Made by a program: the position numbers and the translations under genes. Positions 22,330-34,556 of a stretch of DNA of 64,000 nucleotides are shown piece by piece. Origin of the DNA: Gnetum montanum (taxonomy: Eukaryota > Streptophyta > Gnetopsida > Gnetales > Gnetaceae); assembly GCA_015680685.1 (NCBI GenBank), contig MNCI01002033.1:68366-132365 (forward strand). The letters are read 5' to 3'. Position 1 is the first letter of the stretch. The number at the start of each line of letters is the position of its first letter. Below the pieces are notes generated by a model, which saw only the letters and a list, made by a program, of their open reading frames with translations, made no database searches and was not told where the DNA came from.

Positions 22330-23100
22330 TACAATACACATCACAATTAAAGATGAAGTTTATTCATAGGGAAAGAAGAAATTTTGGAAAAAGTTTCTAA
22401 CTAGATCAAGATCCTTAACTATCCAATGAAGTTTTGAAAAATAAGCTTACTTTAAATAGGTTGTGGAATGGTTTGAAAAGCTTATTAAATTGGACCGTAT
22501 TACTACAAGTATGTCAAGAGTAGTTATAACTAGGTTCTACATGTGGATGCCCTTACAGAGGACAAATGAAGTGAACTAAATTGAATTTAAGAGTAAATAT
22601 GGAATACTAACTTTAAGGGTTGAATATAAAAATCTACAAGGAAAATGCTCTGTATGTGAAAAAATAATACACAAAGACTGGGCTTGTACCCTAGGTTCCA
22701 AAACCTACTCATATTGTGGAAAGTAGAAACATCCTATTAGCTCATGTAGAGTAAGTCAAATTCAACTAGAATCTAGAATTATAAGGTAAGGCCATTGATA
22801 TGCCTACCTATTCCTTTTGTGAAAGGTGCAAGCATATTACTGAAATTTTCTAGATCATGAACATAAAGGAAGGAATAATACTATACATATGCCATAGAAT
22901 CAAAGCTAGAACAAGATAGAAGAGATTGATAACAATAAAAAACATGCATCACTATTAAAGAAAAGGTGCACACTAAGAAGAATTAGCATGTAGAGGAGAG
23001 TAGTATAAAAGACCACATGGAAATATTCACCCCATAATCACCAGAATTAAAAGAAGTGAAAGCATAACTAGCTCTTGAATAAATCATTTTTTAGCTAAAA
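22330..23100 (+). pseudogene. LINE ORF1 remnant with zinc knuckle
   Basis: Plus strand. It reads KLIKLDRITTSMSRV..TRF.MWMPLQ and then VEYKNLQGKCSVCEKIIHKDWAC, a CX2CX4HX4C knuckle preceded by the 'YE.L..C' context of plant L1 ORF1 proteins (DUF4283 and zf-CCHC). ORF1 binds LINE RNA. Frameshifts interrupt it. It precedes the RT-bearing ORF2 on the same strand at the expected distance. Confidence 0.7.
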
Positions 23101-23279
23101 AAAAGTCTTATCCTTCCTCAAACTCCATGAAGTCATTAGATCTTCACTAGGGGTTGCATGAAGCTTGATGACTATTGACAAGTAGCCACAATAAACTAAA
23201 AGTGGGTCTATATCTATACAAATAAGGTTGGGAAGCCTAACATACAAACCTAGTGAACTATAGAAACATTATATTCTAG

Positions 23280-26000
23280 TTCCAAAAAAAGATGAAGAGA
23301 CCACCAATAATCTTAAAGGAACTAAGCATGGACTTAGATGCCATTAATCAGGAAATAAGAAGTAGACAAACTAGAAATTACATATCTTAAAAAAATAGAA
23401 GATCAACATAGGATGATTATTATTGTGGTCATAGATTTAAGGTCATGGCATAAAGTTGATTATGTCTTATTGTAAAAATTGAAGTTGAAGGAAACAAAGA
23501 ATAAAAAATTATTTGGGAAAGATTGGAATAATCCAATGGTGGAGGGCTTGGGAAGAAGAAGGGGCCTTCCAATCCTCTCCCAAAGATCATTCTTGGTGAT
23601 GAAGATGGTTACAATTTCATTTTGATAAAGGATAGGATGGCTTTGTTTATGTTGGTGAACTTTAATGACCAATAGAACCTAAGGGAAAGAATTAATACAA
23701 TACAACAAATTAAGTTTGATTTCTTTGCAGATGGCCTAATGGTCATGATGAGGAACTTTAACCAGATAAGATTCTTATTAGAAAATAGTGGAAATAAGGC
23801 CTAGAAAGGTAGGAACATGAACACATTTCAAAAGAAATGTTGAGGTAGTAGGAATAACTAATAAAACTTAGCAATGGATCATTGAAGGAGTCTAGAATAG
23901 TGCAACTCATGTAAGAATAAGGATAGTAGTTAATCTAAGAGCATTTTAAGTATTACATGTTTCCATGATGCAAAAGGAGATGTACTACTAGAGGAAGAGC
24001 AATACTAATGAAATATAAGAATTCTTACGCAACTCATGTAAGAATAAGGATAGTAGTTAATCTAAGAGCATTTTAAGTATTACATGATTCCATGATGCAA
24101 AAGGAGATGTACTACTAGAGGAAGAGCAATACTAATGAAATATAAGAATTCTTACAAGTCTAGAATAGCTAAATTTGAAATGATAGTAAGCCTAAAGATA
24201 ATGTTATGATTTATTAGAACTAAAAATAATACTCATTATAGACTATCTGCTATAGCTTATAGTAAGTACTAATCTATTAATTAAATTAATGTGATTGTTC
24301 ATTGTCAGAGGATTCATAAGTAGTTAATTAAGTGAAGTTTACATTCCTCATAACTATAAAAATATTATAACATAATTATCATAAAAAACTAAGCCATGAT
24401 TTTAATTATTACTCATTAGATTCTAGTATATTAAGTTACCTACATAAGAAGGTATGAGAAAGTGTAAAATATAACTCCAAAAACATGTTTTGCTACACAC
24501 TTTTAGCTTATCATCGTTCCCATGTATGGTTTTGATCATAGGCCTTTGTTATTATCTTTGGGGCACCTACATGAATATCAAGGCATCATTTAAGTTTGAA
24601 TAATATTATCTAGATAGGAAAATACTGGAGGATACTATTAAGGATTTATGGTAGGATTATGTATAGGGCCTGACTAGGCATACTAGTTGAAACATAGACT
24701 CAATGCCCTTAAAATGATCCTTAAGAATAGGTCAATCATATCTAGAAATCAATTTCGTATTCAAACAAATCAATTAATGGAAAAAATATAAAGGATACAA
24801 TGGGGACAAAATGAGTGAAAAAATTTGGAGGAGAAAATAAGCTTTCTTCAAAATATATAAAATATTTATGATGTTAAGGAAGTGTATTGGAAATGACTGA
24901 AGAATGGGAATAAACTTACAAAATTCCTTTTATAAATGGCTAATAAACAAATGAAAGCTAATAAAATTTAATAATTACAAATAAATGAGAGGAATTATTT
25001 TAATAAAGTAAAAATTCATCAAAGCCTCCTTAATATTTTTTTTGACAGATGAACAACACAAGCCATGGAACATATTACTATGGACACTATGCATAAAGTC
25101 ACAAATGAACATAATGCTACATTGTTATGAAGGATTTATAAGGAGGTATGGTTGCTATAACATTTATGCAAAATAATAAAGTACAGGGGCTAGATTAGTG
25201 GATAGTTAAATTTTTTAGAAAGGTTTTTTCACATTCTTGATGATAATATTATTGATATTTCTTGGCAAATAATGCAATGTGTAAGGTTTTTCTCATTTCA
25301 AAAAAGGAATATGCTATACATATAAAGAATTACATACTCATATGTATTTGTAATGTTATTTATAGTATATTGGAAAACATTATAATGAGGATATTGGCCA
25401 AAATTCTTCTTGAAATCATCTTGAAGATATATGTGGGGTTTGTACAAGGTAGATACATACAATAGCATATTGCTATCAATCATGAGCTTATGTATACATG
25501 TAAAAGATATAAATTTCCAATCATGTTTATTAACTTGGATATTGCCATGATGTATAATTTTATCAAGTATAAGGCACTTAAAATAATTTTGTTAAGAAAA
25601 GGATTTGACTTAAATTTTCTGATGCTATGTTTAAATCTACAAAACATAGCTAGATTATCCATTCTATATGAAGAGGGGTTAACTGATTTTTTTTATGCTT
25701 CCTAGTATCTTTGACAGTCACAAAATTTACAAAAGATATTTTAATTTTTGATTGTGCTCTAGGGGTAGACTATTCTATGTACATGGGGGTTTCAATCTAA
25801 AATTAGGTGAGGGTATTCACATGGATAGAATGGATTTCCAAAGGTGATAGAAGAATTTTTGCATGAAACAATTCCTTTCTTATCACCATGAGTAGGACTA
25901 GACTTATTTTAATAGTCATTTAATAAAAATATCTATTACATAATGATAGTGGTAGCCTCCCTCTATTAATTAGGAATTTGATTAATCATATTATGAGGTC
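23280..26000 (+). pseudogene. LINE ORF2 remnant (endonuclease to RT)
   Basis: Plus strand. RT is plain at 25340-25705: ..CNVIYSILENIIMRILAKILL, then GFVQGRYIQ..IAINHELM.. (family: SGFVPGR.I.DNI..A.E..H), INLDIAMMYN (family LD..KAYD, the first catalytic Asp), and LRKGFDLNFL...LYEEGLTDFF. The endonuclease part (23400-24350) is too worn to read confidently. No intact FADD motif is visible downstream. A 127-bp tandem duplication (23902-24155) lies in it. Confidence 0.75.
23902..24155. repeat. 127-bp tandem duplication
   Basis: 23902-24028 and 24029-24155 are the same apart from one base (acatgTttcc / acatgAttcc). All surrounding LINE sequence is old and diverged, so the duplication is recent or an assembly effect. 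Confidence 0.9.
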
Positions 26001-27900
26001 CTTCCTTTGATAATATGGCGAAAAAAGGTAAATATTGCATCTAGCATTAGATGTGACATTTATTGCTTGATCAACACTTATTGAGAAATTCTTAGAAAAC
26101 CCCAATGGCAATTGGGTTTAAGTGATTCAAACCTTGTAAAAGCATTAATTACATGTGATTAAGAATTGAAAAGATAAATTTGCTTTCATAAATATGATTT
26201 GCATGATATCTCATCTATTGACAACTCTTAATTATATACCATCATTTTTTGCTACGATCTTCATAAGGCATTTATTCCCTTCCAATAAAATCTACTCTAG
26301 AATTTGGCTAGATATCTTACATGAAAAAATAAATTGTTTTTTATGGTAGGTGATACACTATATTCCTCCATTAAAACAATTTATCACAAGACATGGTTTT
26401 AATATGTTACTTGATTTTAATGTGACATGCCCTACATGAGCATGTAGTCAATATCTTTCATAAATGTGACTACATGTGATAAGTTTATAAGGTATTGGCC
26501 ACAAAGGATATTCATTATATCTTCTTACTTTTGTTGTTAGCTACCTAATAGATGCATATAACTCTAGTTGCTACATGAAACATATGAAAGTACTAATGTA
26601 GAGTTTTTCTTCAACCTACTTCTCTAGAATGTTTAACTATATTGATCACAAAATCTAATAGGTTATTCTACAAAATTCAATCCATGATAGGAAAAATTAA
26701 AACCATTGAGCCAAATTTTACTAGTAGATATGAAGCTAATCCTAAGTTATGAAGGATTATTTGACAACTTGGTTAGGAGCCACTATTATGAAATCTCAAA
26801 GGGAACATTCATGCTAGATTGACAACATTCTTCAAATATTGGTGTAAGGATTCTACCCTCCTTAGAGGAACCCAAATTAGATTCACATAGGAAAATATTG
26901 TATACCTATTGCATTTAATAATGATGGATAAATCTTTTTTTGATCATTATAATGTGTATTACATGATGATGTTCTTCCCAAAGGATATTCTAAGGACCAC
27001 ATTTGGCCATATTCTATAGTCTGCTCTTTCCTGAACTTGAAGTTTGATTATCAATTTGGTAGAGTGCTTCTTCATCTAGATAGATGTGGTTTCAAATATT
27101 TCAAGTAAAGACTATTTTTCTTAAGGCTTTAAAGTAGCAACACCTAATCAACATTCCACATTACTTTCTAGACGAACTTCACTAAAAAGACCTTCGCCAA
27201 TACTATGGGCTCATGCTTGTGTTGTGGTAGGATGCATGTGCTTACACAACATAACTCTTGATGGATTTGGTTCTAGTCTTGGCTTCCTTGATATTAGGTG
27301 AAGGAGCAAATATTTATGACCAACCTCACCTCCTTCATTGATTTATGCATTATCATTGATTCAACTTTGTCCTTTATGGAGGACTTGACAACTCCATTTA
27401 AGGTCAATCACCAAGTACCATAATGTTGATTCTTCAAAAGATCATTACATAAACATGCAAAAAAAATGGTCAGCATATTTTGGGTTATGAAATGGTTTCC
27501 CATAATAATTCTTTGAGAGGATGGATTTCCTTATGCATCATTCAAAGGTAGAGCAAGAATAGCTTATGGAGAAAATCCTTCCTTCTCTAGAGGTACAATG
27601 TTTTAGCTTCACTAAAGGAACAACCTATTGATTCTTTTGAAGATTTCATCATGTTTTCCCTCTCTTCCTACATAGTAAAACTTCCTCTAGCCAACATTTT
27701 TTAGTCAACATTGATCTCTACCAGAGTTGTTGTATTGCTAGTTGATCCTTGGTAGCCTCTCCTATGAGGCAAAAAAACACATAGTTTAAAACTCAACAAC
27801 CTAATTCATCTTCTTCTAAGCATGATACCTCTCCCTCATTCATTTTTTAATAAATCCAAAAATTCTCCCTTCCTTTCAACACCTAATGAGTCATCATAGT
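26000..27900. other. Degenerate sequence, nothing firmly recognised
   Basis: Follows the LINE RT remnant and may include its worn C-terminal part. A CT-rich segment lies at 27590-27900. I see no supported gene, RNA or repeat boundary. Confidence 0.4.
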
Positions 27901-28790
27901 TGGGCCACATCAATGCAATCCTATTGATGGGATCTCATCGATGTGATTTTGTTAATGTAGGGTTTGACACGTTGATGCATACCCATCAATGTGGCACCAT
28001 GTCTTCACCTATAAATGTGCACCTATGCACCTTATTTATGGCAATCTTTTCATAGTTGTAGAAAAGCTCTTGTAGTTTTTTCCTTTGAAATTTAGAATAT
28101 TTTTTAAATGCCCACATTAGGATTCCAAGAAGTATACACATCTTTATTGAAGCATTGATGTACTTAAGCATCTCAGTGTGAATGATAATAAAGATAAGAT
28201 TTTCTAATAAAACTTTGTAGCACTTGGAATAGATTAATGTTTTCTTTATGCATTTAATATTCATGTAATTTAATTTAATGTTTCTAAGTAAGTAATTAAT
28301 ATTGATTAAATAGTAAACATAAGTATGACCACTTAGAGGATACGTTTAATGATTGTTAATCCCAATAGCGCTTAACTCTTGGTAACCTAGTGGCACTATA
28401 ACATGTTTAGGATGTGTATCGAAAGTGGGAACAGATACTTATGTTAGAATTAATTAAATATTAACTAGTTATTAGATTCATTAAGCATTCAATTAATTTA
28501 TTCTTGTTCTTAGATGACTTAATTCACAAAAGATAAAATGATAAAAATCATGTGCCTCAATTACACTTAGCCATATACTTGCACTTCACAAGTGGAACTA
28601 AGAAGACAATGATTCCAATAGTTAGATTCACCCCCTAGAAACCAATTGTTGTGACTGAAAACCTTGATCACTGGAAAAAAGCCAAGGATCCTTGCTTCAG
28701 TAGTTCCCCAAGCCCAAATCCCCAGGGCCTCCATGAGAGAAATGGGATTCAAGATACCATGGCTAGTTAAGTAGATCAACTAGGGGCTTA
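27900..28790 (+). repeat. Athila-like LTR, solo or truncated
   Basis: 28240-28600 aligns in plus orientation with the element E LTR (33960-34300): ..ttggtaa.ct..agtgg.a.tata.catgtttaggatgtg..gatacttatgtta.., then ..ataaaaatcat.tgcctca... Upstream lies a U3-like stretch with short repeats of a GATGTGAT-type word and TATAAATGTG at about 28010. No primer site, gag or matching second LTR follows. The ends are not exact. Confidence 0.65.
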
Positions 28791-28799
28791 TGAGATGTG

Positions 28800-30287
28800 A
28801 AATGTGGAAATATAAAAAAATATGAATAATGCATAGAAATAAATTTATTTTTGAACAAAAAACTTAAAAATTTAAAATTTATTGAGAAAGAATAAAAAAT
28901 AAGTTATATAAATGTGTACAAATAATGCCTGGATGATAAAAAAAGGGGCTTTACTTATGCAAGAGTTCAATGCCCATTGAAGATGATGTGATCTACTCTA
29001 CAATTTGGGTTCCAAGCCATTACTAATATTATCAAACCTTCCTCCACTATTGCAACCTTAGATCTACAAGTTGGGTCACTATTGGGGGGTAATAATAGTT
29101 AAAAATTTGGATACTAGATTGGTCCACACTGGGGTTTGAAAATCCTACAGGTGTAATGTTGACATCAAAAATCCACAAATCTCAAGGCTACAATACTTCC
29201 TTGCTGGGGTTCAAGAGAATGTAAGTATGGGAACTTGCAAGAGTGGTTGAATGCCTTAGAATGCCCCAAGTGTGGAATTGTGAAAAATGTTATGTGTATG
29301 CCAAAAATTGCTTCATAATGTTGAACTTTCTTGGAATTGCCGAACAAAAAATGCTAAACTTGTTGAAAATTCTATAACCTCTAAATGATATTTGAGGTTG
29401 GATTTTATATGATCTTTGGGCCATGAATGGGGTTGAAAATTGGCTATGATTTGGCTATAATAATGGCTACAAATTGATTGTGAAATGGCTAAAAATTGGT
29501 TGAAAATTTGCTGCAATTATAGGTGAGATGGGTGCCCAAATTTGGGAGGTTACCATATATAGTAAGTGCTTCCCTCCATGGCCATTCCATTTACTATAAA
29601 TAGTAATTGGGGCATACTTTCCATGCTGGAGATGAATCTTCCATGCTGAGCTCTCCACCATGCTTGTTAAAGTGGCTGGTCAATGTTGAAGTGCATGAAG
29701 TGATGAATTTTTACTTTTGTGACTTTCATGTTGGGGGATTAAATTTTCTATGCTAGGGGTGAAGACTCCATGCTGGGGGAAAACTTCCACATTGATGGGG
29801 AAAAGCTTCAAGGTTGGGGAAAAGGTTCCATGCTAAGGAGGGAAACTTTCCATGATGGAGAGAAACTTCCATGCTAAGGGGGAAAATTTTCTAGGCTATG
29901 CATGTGGTCTTCATGTTGAAGGAAAAAAGTTTGCAAAACTGACATCCTTCAATGTTGGAGGTAGATCAAATGTACCCCATGCATGTGCTTCTAGTGTAGA
30001 AAAATGTATACTCCCCATAAAACTCATCAAATTACCTTATTTTGCATTCCAAAAGGTATTTTTAAACCCCCAAGCCCAAATATAGACACTAGGTGACATT
30101 TTTCACTTGGAGAATAGGATTTGACCACTTATGATCAATTTTCAGCCCCAAAAGTATAAAGTATGTGAAACTATCCACTGTGGGTTATAATTTTCACATT
30201 TACAATGAAGTTTTACCTTGGGTTTCATTGGGTGAAAGCTTCATGTTGAAGGTTGGCTATAACATGCAAATTTTTATGATTTTTTAA
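28800..30287 (-). repeat. Probable 3' LTR of minus-strand Tat element F
   Basis: Lies directly beyond the PPT of element F, so by position it should be its 3' LTR. It contains a tandem-like series of the word CCATGCTAAGGGGG and variants (29630-29900) and a stretch repeating 'aaattggctatgatttggctat' (29430-29500). Ends not defined: the base after the PPT reads TTAAAA rather than TG, and no second copy is in view. Confidence 0.45.
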
Positions 30288-30303
30288 TGGCCCCTCTTTG
30301 TTG
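30288..30303 (-). promoter_or_regulatory. Polypurine tract of element F
   Basis: Minus strand CAACAAAGAGGGGCCA, resembling the element G tract AAAAAAGAGGGGACAA at 56734-56749. It lies 3' of the minisatellite that follows integrase, as in G. Confidence 0.6.
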
Positions 30304-30420
30304 GTGCCTAGAGGATTGACCCAAGGGCACCAATAAAGAATACAAAATACCATTGCATATTATAATGTTACAATGCATATAGGTCACATGAGAATCAGGC
30401 TATGCAAGTCACCAAAGTTG

Positions 30421-30504
30421 CTAGTTTAAGGCTATGGTGGGCCATGGTACCAGTTTAAGGCCCTAGTAGGCCATGTTGCCAGTTTAAGGTCATAGTAGAC
30501 CATC
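30421..30504 (-). repeat. 29-bp minisatellite after integrase (element F)
   Basis: Three units starting at 30423, 30452 and 30481, exactly 29 bp apart; in element sense each reads like CATGGCCTACTAGGGCCTTAAACT. The same unit occurs upstream of the RT of F (59703-59813) and at both matching places in element G. Confidence 0.85.
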
Positions 30505-30529
30505 TGAAAGCAAGCTTGCTTGTTGATGA

Positions 30530-31400
30530 CTTATCAACTACATGTAGTATGACATTAGATAGGAATGATTAATTGGATTAGCTAGCTCATTCTCATCCAT
30601 GTTGATTATTCTAAATGCTCTAATTTCATAGGCTTTAGTGATAAAGAAGGATCCTTCCTAGTTAGCTAAGAAGTTGTTTGCATGCTCACGAATGGCCTTG
30701 AGGACTAGGTTCCCTTCCTTAATGTTGTGCATGGTTAAGCCATGGTGATGTTGTCACTTTTACCTCTCTTGATAGTGCGCAATGTGAGCAAGTGCTTACA
30801 TATGTTGCTCCTCCACTAAATATAGGTCCTTCATTTGCAACTCCTTATTCTACTCATCATTGATGAAGTTGGTTAAGGCTATTCAGAATGATGGCACCTA
30901 CAATTAAAGAGGAAAAATAGCTTTAGAACCATAAAAAAGGCTATAGCGGATCATGCTTTGCCATGCGAAAGGTTGTTCTATATGCCCCTAGTGGATGGGC
31001 AAGTTGTTCATGCCACTTTCACTTGCTATTATTGAGCATCTTCTTGAGCAAGTTGATGATGGCCTTGTTGCTTGCTTTTGCTTGTCCATTGGCTTAAGGG
31101 TAGTAAGGTAATGATAAAGAATGCTTAATGCCTAGGTTATGAAAAAAATCCTTGGTTTTTTTGCTACTAAATTGAGGTCCATTATTTTTAACTATGGCCA
31201 TGGGTATGCCAAAATGAGCTACAATGTTATCTAGGATAAATTTGCAAACTTGTTCAAATATGGTCTTCCTTAGGGGAATAGACTCAACTCACTTGGTAAA
31301 GTATTTGGTTACGGTAATGATGAAGCTATGTCCTATGGAAGACTTAGGTGTTATGGGTCCAATGATATCCAACCACCATCATTGAATTGACCATGTTATC
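30530..31400 (-). pseudogene. Element F integrase
   Basis: Minus strand from about 31390: WWLDIIGPITPKSSIGHSF (first Asp kept), VCKFILDNIVAHFGIPMAIVKNNGPQF (second Asp of the family TDNG changed to N), YYP.ANGQAKASNKAI (family Glu changed to K), then the C-terminal domain with KEGNLVLKAI and LANPINHSYL. It is closest to the integrase of element G (53450-54610). Two of the three catalytic residues are lost, and stops are present. It would have inserted the element DNA. Confidence 0.85.
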
Positions 31401-32936
31401 TAGGTTATATGTAACTCAATTGGTGATACATGTGTTAGGTTGCTATATCATTGGAATATCTCACATCACTTAACCTTTTGTAGGTAGCCATTCTTCATAG
31501 GGAGCTAATAGTAGCCTAACTATCTAATCTTAGTAGCCATGGCTCTAGGTTCTACATGCCCATCACAAACTCCCTTGTGAACCCACTTTAGGAATGTTTT
31601 GGCTTTAGTTTTACCCAAGCACTTTAAGAGTATGCCATCATAGGATCATCAACATAATGTATTATCACCTATGATGACATACTACTTTGACTACTTGCAT
31701 ATGGAATCCTTCTAAGTAGTAGTGAAGCCTTGTGAGGATTCACCATGCATAAGGTAAAATTTGATATCATCATACTAATGGTTGGGAGAAGTAGTATGAA
31801 TGATGACCACAAAGGTATCCTTAGTCATTCGTGTAATGTAATTAGCATAGTCCATAGTTAAGGTGGGAAACTTACCAAACACATCTGGCATCACACTGAG
31901 GGCTAATTTGTGATTGCATTAGCTATGACATTTTCATTTTGATGTATGTTTAGGATATCAATGTCTATGAATTGTCATAATAATTACTTTCTTAGGTCAC
32001 AGTAAGGTTGTAAGTGCTTAGCTTTACATGCATAGACTTTGGTTACTTGGTGAACCATGAGTTATGAATTCTGTTTGATGGCTAGGCATCTAATTCCTAG
32101 GTCATGAGCTACCATTATCCCTCTAACCAAGCCTTCATATTTTGCTATCTTTTTTGTACATGGAAACCCAAAATGATAGGCAAAGGGCTAGATCTCACCA
32201 GATGGGAATTTTACAATGCTAGTAGCACTATGCTCATCGGCGGTTGAAGCTCTATCAAAGTTCATGACTACCTCATAACCCTCGAGCACTTGGCTAACTA
32301 TGTTAATGTGTTTATTAGTGAACTTAAGATCTATGGCTACTTGGTCATCAACAGGTGAAATTGTGAGTTGTATAGCTATAGCTTGACCTTTTGTTGAGGA
32401 TTGAGAGACATAATGGAGGTCAAACTTCGCAATTATGGATTTTCATAGGGCTATATGGCTACATTTGTAGATGTTGGTCGTTATGGCTCTATGTATGTTG
32501 TCCTTTCAAACTACATTGACATGGCTTCTAAATAGGTAGCGTGTACATTTCTTCAAATAGAAGACTAGTGCTAGAAAACACTTCTCCACTTTAGTGTATT
32601 AGGTCTTGTGGGAAACTAACACATGGCTAAGGTAGTATATAGGCATTTTTGCTTTATCATAATGTTTTTAATAGAGTAGAGAGGGAAAGAATGTATTAGA
32701 GATGGCAAGATAATGTAAAATGGTTTACCTTCTTATGGAGGATAGAGTGTAGATAGTTGTATCAACTCTTGCTTAAGGTTTTTAAAGGCCTCTTGGCATT
32801 GTGCCATCCACTCATAGTGAACTCATTTCTTAAGCAAGTGTTTCATGTATTGTAACTTATTCATAAGCCTAGTGATAAATCTATGAATAAACGATTAGAT
32901 ACCTTGTAATCACCAAAGCTCTTTAAGGTTGGTAGG
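31400..32936 (-). pseudogene. Element F RT end, RNase H and archaeal-type RNase H
   Basis: Minus strand. It starts at the insertion edge with the RT thumb (SPTNLKEL..LQGI.SFI) and the connection (YEWMAQCQEAFKNLKQELI), then RNase H (VYYLSHVLVS..YTKVEKCFLALVF). After a spacer comes a second RNase H of the archaeal type (VMNFDRASTADEHSA...FPCTKKIAKYEGLVRGI.VAHDLGIR). Two RNase H domains in tandem mark the Tat clade of Ty3/gypsy elements. The RT N-terminal half is 25 kb away at 58404-59480, separated by element G. Confidence 0.85.
32932..32936. repeat. Left target duplication GTAGG of element G
   Basis: Identical to 58404-58408. The flanks are the two halves of the RT gene of element F. Confidence 0.85.
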
Positions 32937-33533
32937 TGAAACACCACCAAAGCTGGGCTTATAGGTCTCAACTCCAAATTTTTCTAGGTGTCAAAACTTG
33001 AGAATTTTTTTCTAAGTGTTGAGACTATGCTCCCCACTACTCGGACTACTTTGTAGAGTGTAGTCAGTGTAGTTGCCATAGATAGCCTAGATTTGCAAGA
33101 TTTTTCTAAGTGTAGATAGTAGTTGCAAAATTTTCTAAGTGTCTTGACTATGCTCTCCCTGCTAGGACTATGCTCTAGAGCGTAGTCAATGTAGTTATCA
33201 TCGAAAAGGCTAGTTTTGTAAATTTTCATAAGTGTTAAGCTAGAGGTTGTTAGGCTAGCTTGGGATGAAAAAAAATAGTTTGGCAAATTTTCTAACTTCT
33301 GAGGCTATGCATCCTAGTATGCTCCAAAGCATAGTTAGCACAGGCTACATAAAGACATTAGTTTTTGCTAGATTTTTCTAAGTATCAAGCGTACATTTTC
33401 CTTAACAAGAGTACACTTTAGAGCATAGTCAACATAGTCTAAACTAGATCTCATCTTTTGGTAAAATTTATCTAATTGTTGGTCTACACTCCAGAGCATA
33501 GTTAGTGTAGTCATGCAAAACTACCTTTAGAAG
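32937..33533 (+). repeat. Left (5') LTR of element G, first part
   Basis: Aligns with 56750-57296. It is rich in the words GACTATGCTC and AGAGCATAGTC. It is interrupted at 33533 by element E and continues at 40084. Confidence 0.85.
33529..33533. repeat. Left target duplication AGAAG of element E
   Basis: AGAAG here and at 40079-40083, a perfect match. The undisturbed site is visible in the right LTR of G near 57305-57312. Confidence 0.9.
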
Positions 33534-34424
33534 TGATGAGTTATGATTTGCCTAGCCTTGATATCAGAGCCTTGACATTGATGTCCTAACGTCGAATATG
33601 TGACATCATAGTTGTGATGTTGTGTACGTGATGTTAGGTATTCAATGTCGGGGTATATATGCTCGCCTATAAATATAGCATTTAGGCTTGGGATTTGAGT
33701 CAGTTTTGAAATAGTTTTGCATTAGATTTTCATAGTTTTGTCAATAGAGTATCCAAATTCTTGCAATTCTATTTTGTAATCTTAGAGAATACTTAGTGAG
33801 TGCTTACAAAGTGGATCTAAGTCAGTTGTATGAAGTCCTATTCGATTGAAAATGTACCTAGACATATTCCATGAGCAACAATAAGGTCGAGACTGATTCT
33901 TATTCATTGCAACACTTTGACTTAGATTAGATTTACTTTCCATGCAATATAATTTTCATGTACTTGGTATTTACATTTTCATGTACGTTAATTAATTAAG
34001 CACATAAGTACAATTGCTTCGAGCATGCATATGAATCTTGGTAATCCTAGCTATGCTTAACATTTGGTAATCCAATAGCATTATATGTGTTTAGGATGTG
34101 CACGGGAAGATGGATCAGATACTTATGTTAGGGTAGTTAATTATTGATTAGCAATTAGATTAGTTGAATTAATTATAAATTAAGTTTTAACCTATTGTTA
34201 ATCATAGAATAATAAAATATAAAATAATAAAAATCATATGCCTCACTTTGGAGTAAACCATATGTGAAAAAGCTACCACTAGTCTAAGTGGGAAGACTTC
34301 CTACTATGATCAAATCATAGCGATCTATATGCCACAAGTAGTCCCATCCATAGAATTCAACTAGATCATGCGTGAATGCTTGTCATTCATATGGTTGGGC
34401 GTAGGGGTACCTCACCGCTCATCA
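33534..34424 (+). repeat. 5' LTR of element E
   Basis: 891 bp, TGATGAGTTATG...CGCTCATCA. TATAAATATAG at about 33671 is the likely TATA box. Same family as the LTR of element B (1321-2173, opposite strand). Confidence 0.9.
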
Positions 34425-34425
34425 T

Positions 34426-34443
34426 TGGCCCCATTGCCAAGGA
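34426..34443 (+). promoter_or_regulatory. Primer-binding site, tRNA-Asp type (element E)
   Basis: TGGCCCCATTGCCAAGGA, one base after the LTR; four changes from the tRNA-Asp site TGGCGCCGTTGCCGGGGA. Confidence 0.75.
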
Positions 34444-34556
34444 TGGTGCTAGTTATCTAGATTAGTTATGTTATATACAATCATTGTAAAAGCATTAACA
34501 ATCTATCTTTTAGAAAACATTAATATTTTAAATCATGCACATTACTAGACAAAACC

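Noticed and set aside
28567-28779. 70-residue minus-strand reading
   Set aside because: It is antisense to an Athila-like LTR and has no protein features.
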